Positions 62,863 to 64,000 of a DNA stretch of 64,000 nucleotides are shown piece by piece; positions within the stretch are counted from its first letter, which is position 1; the number at the start of each line of letters is the position of its first letter. The position numbers and the translations under genes were made by a program. Location: positions 682,001 through 746,000 of the forward strand of contig NZ_SRKZ01000003.1 in assembly GCF_004745865.1 (NCBI RefSeq). The letters are read 5' to 3'. Origin of the DNA: Hymenobacter wooponensis. Lineage in GTDB: Bacteria; Bacteroidota; Bacteroidia; Cytophagales; Hymenobacteraceae. Under the pieces are notes generated by a model. That model did no database searches and had not been told where the DNA came from. It worked only from the letters and a program-made list of their open reading frames with translations.

Positions 62863-64000
62863 ATGATCTCAGTTTACCGTTATGGCATGGTGAATAAACG
62901 CTTACTGTCCTTTTTGCTGTGCTGGGCCTTTATCCTGGTACCGTCTGCCGTCGTCTGGGCCCAGTGCGTAGCTACGCCCAATTCTGGGGCCAACTTTCGA
63001 GTGTTTGACGTAGCCACCAAGCAAGAGGTGCAGGCGCTGTGCGTAGGCCGGCAAGTACGCTTAAAGGATGCCAGCGGCCGGCAGCTCGACCCAGCGCAGG
63101 TGTATTACCAGAAAACAGCGGCCATTGTGTGCAGCGGGTTTCAGGATACTAGCACCTTTTATACCCCCACGGCGGCGGGCAGCATAACTATCTCCCAGAA
63201 CACCCAAAACCCGCAGCCCAATAGCTCAGGGCTCATCTTCGCCCGTACCTTTCCGGTAAAAGCCACCCCTCCACCGACCTTCGACCTCGTAGCTTGCTCA
63301 GCAGGCCTCGTGCAGATTACGGTGACGGACCAAACCTATGACCAATATACTGTAACGATAGGCGGGCAGGTGGTACAGCCCAACCCGCGGCCTAACGCAC
63401 CAGTTACCTACACTACCAACGGGGCAACCTCCGTCACGCTCACGGGCTCTTACAACTCGCCCACGCTCTGCACCAACAACTTAACCAAGACTTTCACCCC
63501 CCTACCAGCCCCTCAGCGGCCCACTATTCAGCGGCTTACGGTGCAGACAGGAGGCAATGCGCTGTTTCAGTTTGGCCCGCTGCAAACCCAATATCAGTAC
63601 AGCTTACAGGTGAATGACGCGGCGGTAGGAGGCTTCCGGACTGTAGCTACTATTGACCCCGCTTCTACTAGCTACACATTAGCTAACGCCACGCTACCTG
63701 GCTGCTATCGGCTGCTGTTGCGGGATGCCTGCCAAACGTCCGCGCCCCTGCCTTCCTTGACGGAAGTATGCTCGGTGACGCTGACCGCCACTTCACTGGA
63801 AGCCCGCAACCGCCTGACGTGGGTTACCAGCCAGCAGGGCACCGTTGAAATTACCCGCAATGGCCAGCCACTAGTGCAGTTGCCTGCTGGCACCCGGCAA
63901 TACGAAGACACCGCCGTTACCTGCGGAGTGGCCTACACCTACCGGATTAGTGCCACGGCGGGTGGCAGCACCTCCGTTTCTAATGAGTCGGCGGTTACAA
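62863..64000 (+). CDS. Secreted multi-domain protein, cut by window edge
   Basis: An open frame from the ATG at 62863 runs without stop to the end of the window (379 codons so far). It starts MISVYRYGMVNKRLLSFLLC and continues with a hydrophobic signal ending near VVWAQ. The mature part has cysteine pairs and Ig-like beta strands (FDLVACSAGLVQITVTDQTYDQYTV, GCYRLLLRDACQT, CGVAYTYRISATAGG). Proteins of this type in Bacteroidetes usually carry a T9SS sorting domain at the missing C-terminus. An upstream start cannot be excluded. Confidence 0.75.
   Translation, partial: MISVYRYGMVNKRLLSFLLCWAFILVPSAVVWAQCVATPNSGANFRVFDVATKQEVQALCVGRQVRLKDASGRQLDPAQVYYQKTAAIVCSGFQDTSTFYTPTAAGSITISQNTQNPQPNSSGLIFARTFPVKATPPPTFDLVACSAGLVQITVTDQTYDQYTVTIGGQVVQPNPRPNAPVTYTTNGATSVTLTGSYNSPTLCTNNLTKTFTPLPAPQRPTIQRLTVQTGGNALFQFGPLQTQYQYSLQVNDAAVGGFRTVATIDPASTSYTLANATLPGCYRLLLRDACQTSAPLPSLTEVCSVTLTATSLEARNRLTWVTSQQGTVEITRNGQPLVQLPAGTRQYEDTAVTCGVAYTYRISATAGGSTSVSNESAVT

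Noticed and set aside
1-64000. CRISPR array or insertion sequence
   Set aside because: No regularly spaced direct repeats with unique spacers and no transposase frame were found on reading both strands.

Overview
The window looks like chromosome of a Cytophagales-type Bacteroidetes, most probably Hymenobacter or a close relative. The evidence is a SusC/SusD pair, a TonB-linked receptor with a carboxypeptidase-like N-terminal domain, a type IX secretion sorting domain, TAnnTTTG-type promoter boxes, many glycoside hydrolases, and a GC-rich backbone that carries the heptamer CTAGGCC/GGCCTAG very often. The assignment is inference from gene families; no ribosomal gene is present to settle it.

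Layout. (1) 0.17-8.0 kb, minus strand: a pectin / rhamnogalacturonan degradation cluster (GH43/GH117-like propeller, GH106 rhamnosidase, GH105 unsaturated-galacturonyl hydrolase, PL22 oligogalacturonate lyase, CE4-type deacetylase) interrupted by palindromic REP-like repeats. (2) 8.2-19.1 kb: an accessory stretch, visibly more AT-rich in parts, with a phage-like protein, a decayed small Cys/His protein, an unknown secreted 481-residue protein, a secreted DNA/RNA nuclease, a large T9SS propeller, the 3' half of umuC, and a possible defence cassette (winged helix, frameshifted TIR protein, HEPN plus zinc-ribbon protein). It ends at three tRNA genes (Arg, Pro, Ser). The umuC remnant begins exactly at a 12-bp direct repeat of the tRNA-Arg 3' end, which looks like an integration or deletion scar. 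(3) 19.6-24.7 kb, plus strand: VWA and TPR (Bat-like) pair, thiolase, MORN-repeat protein. (4) 24.8-36.3 kb, minus strand: a tripartite ABC exporter locus (HlyD-type adaptor, serine hydrolase, TolC, ATPase, ECF sigma factor, two FtsX-type permeases) followed by an NtrC-type regulator and its histidine kinase. Two promoters in this locus share the same architecture: a sigma-54-like -24/-12 element with a palindromic operator exactly 67 bp upstream. (5) 36.5-43.8 kb: GH43, a TonB-dependent receptor, two small secreted proteins and a Dabb-family protein. (6) 44.6-58.3 kb: a mannan / high-mannose glycan utilisation locus (LacI regulator, GH92, SusC, SusD, basic-secretory-protein peptidase, second GH92, GH125). 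(7) 58.5-64.0 kb: a TIGR02117 protein, a STAS-like protein, histidyl-tRNA synthetase, histidine ammonia-lyase, and a secreted protein running off the right edge.

How the parts work together. The pectin cluster would trim rhamnogalacturonan oligosaccharides in the periplasm. The mannan locus couples uptake (SusCD) to removal of alpha-1,2, other alpha-linked and alpha-1,6 mannose, with a peptidase that may open the protein part of glycoproteins. The exporter locus appears to be wired to its own two-component system through duplicated enhancer and sigma-54-like sites. The best candidates for undescribed biology are this two-promoter regulatory module and the TIR/HEPN/winged-helix cassette at the tRNA-linked scar.
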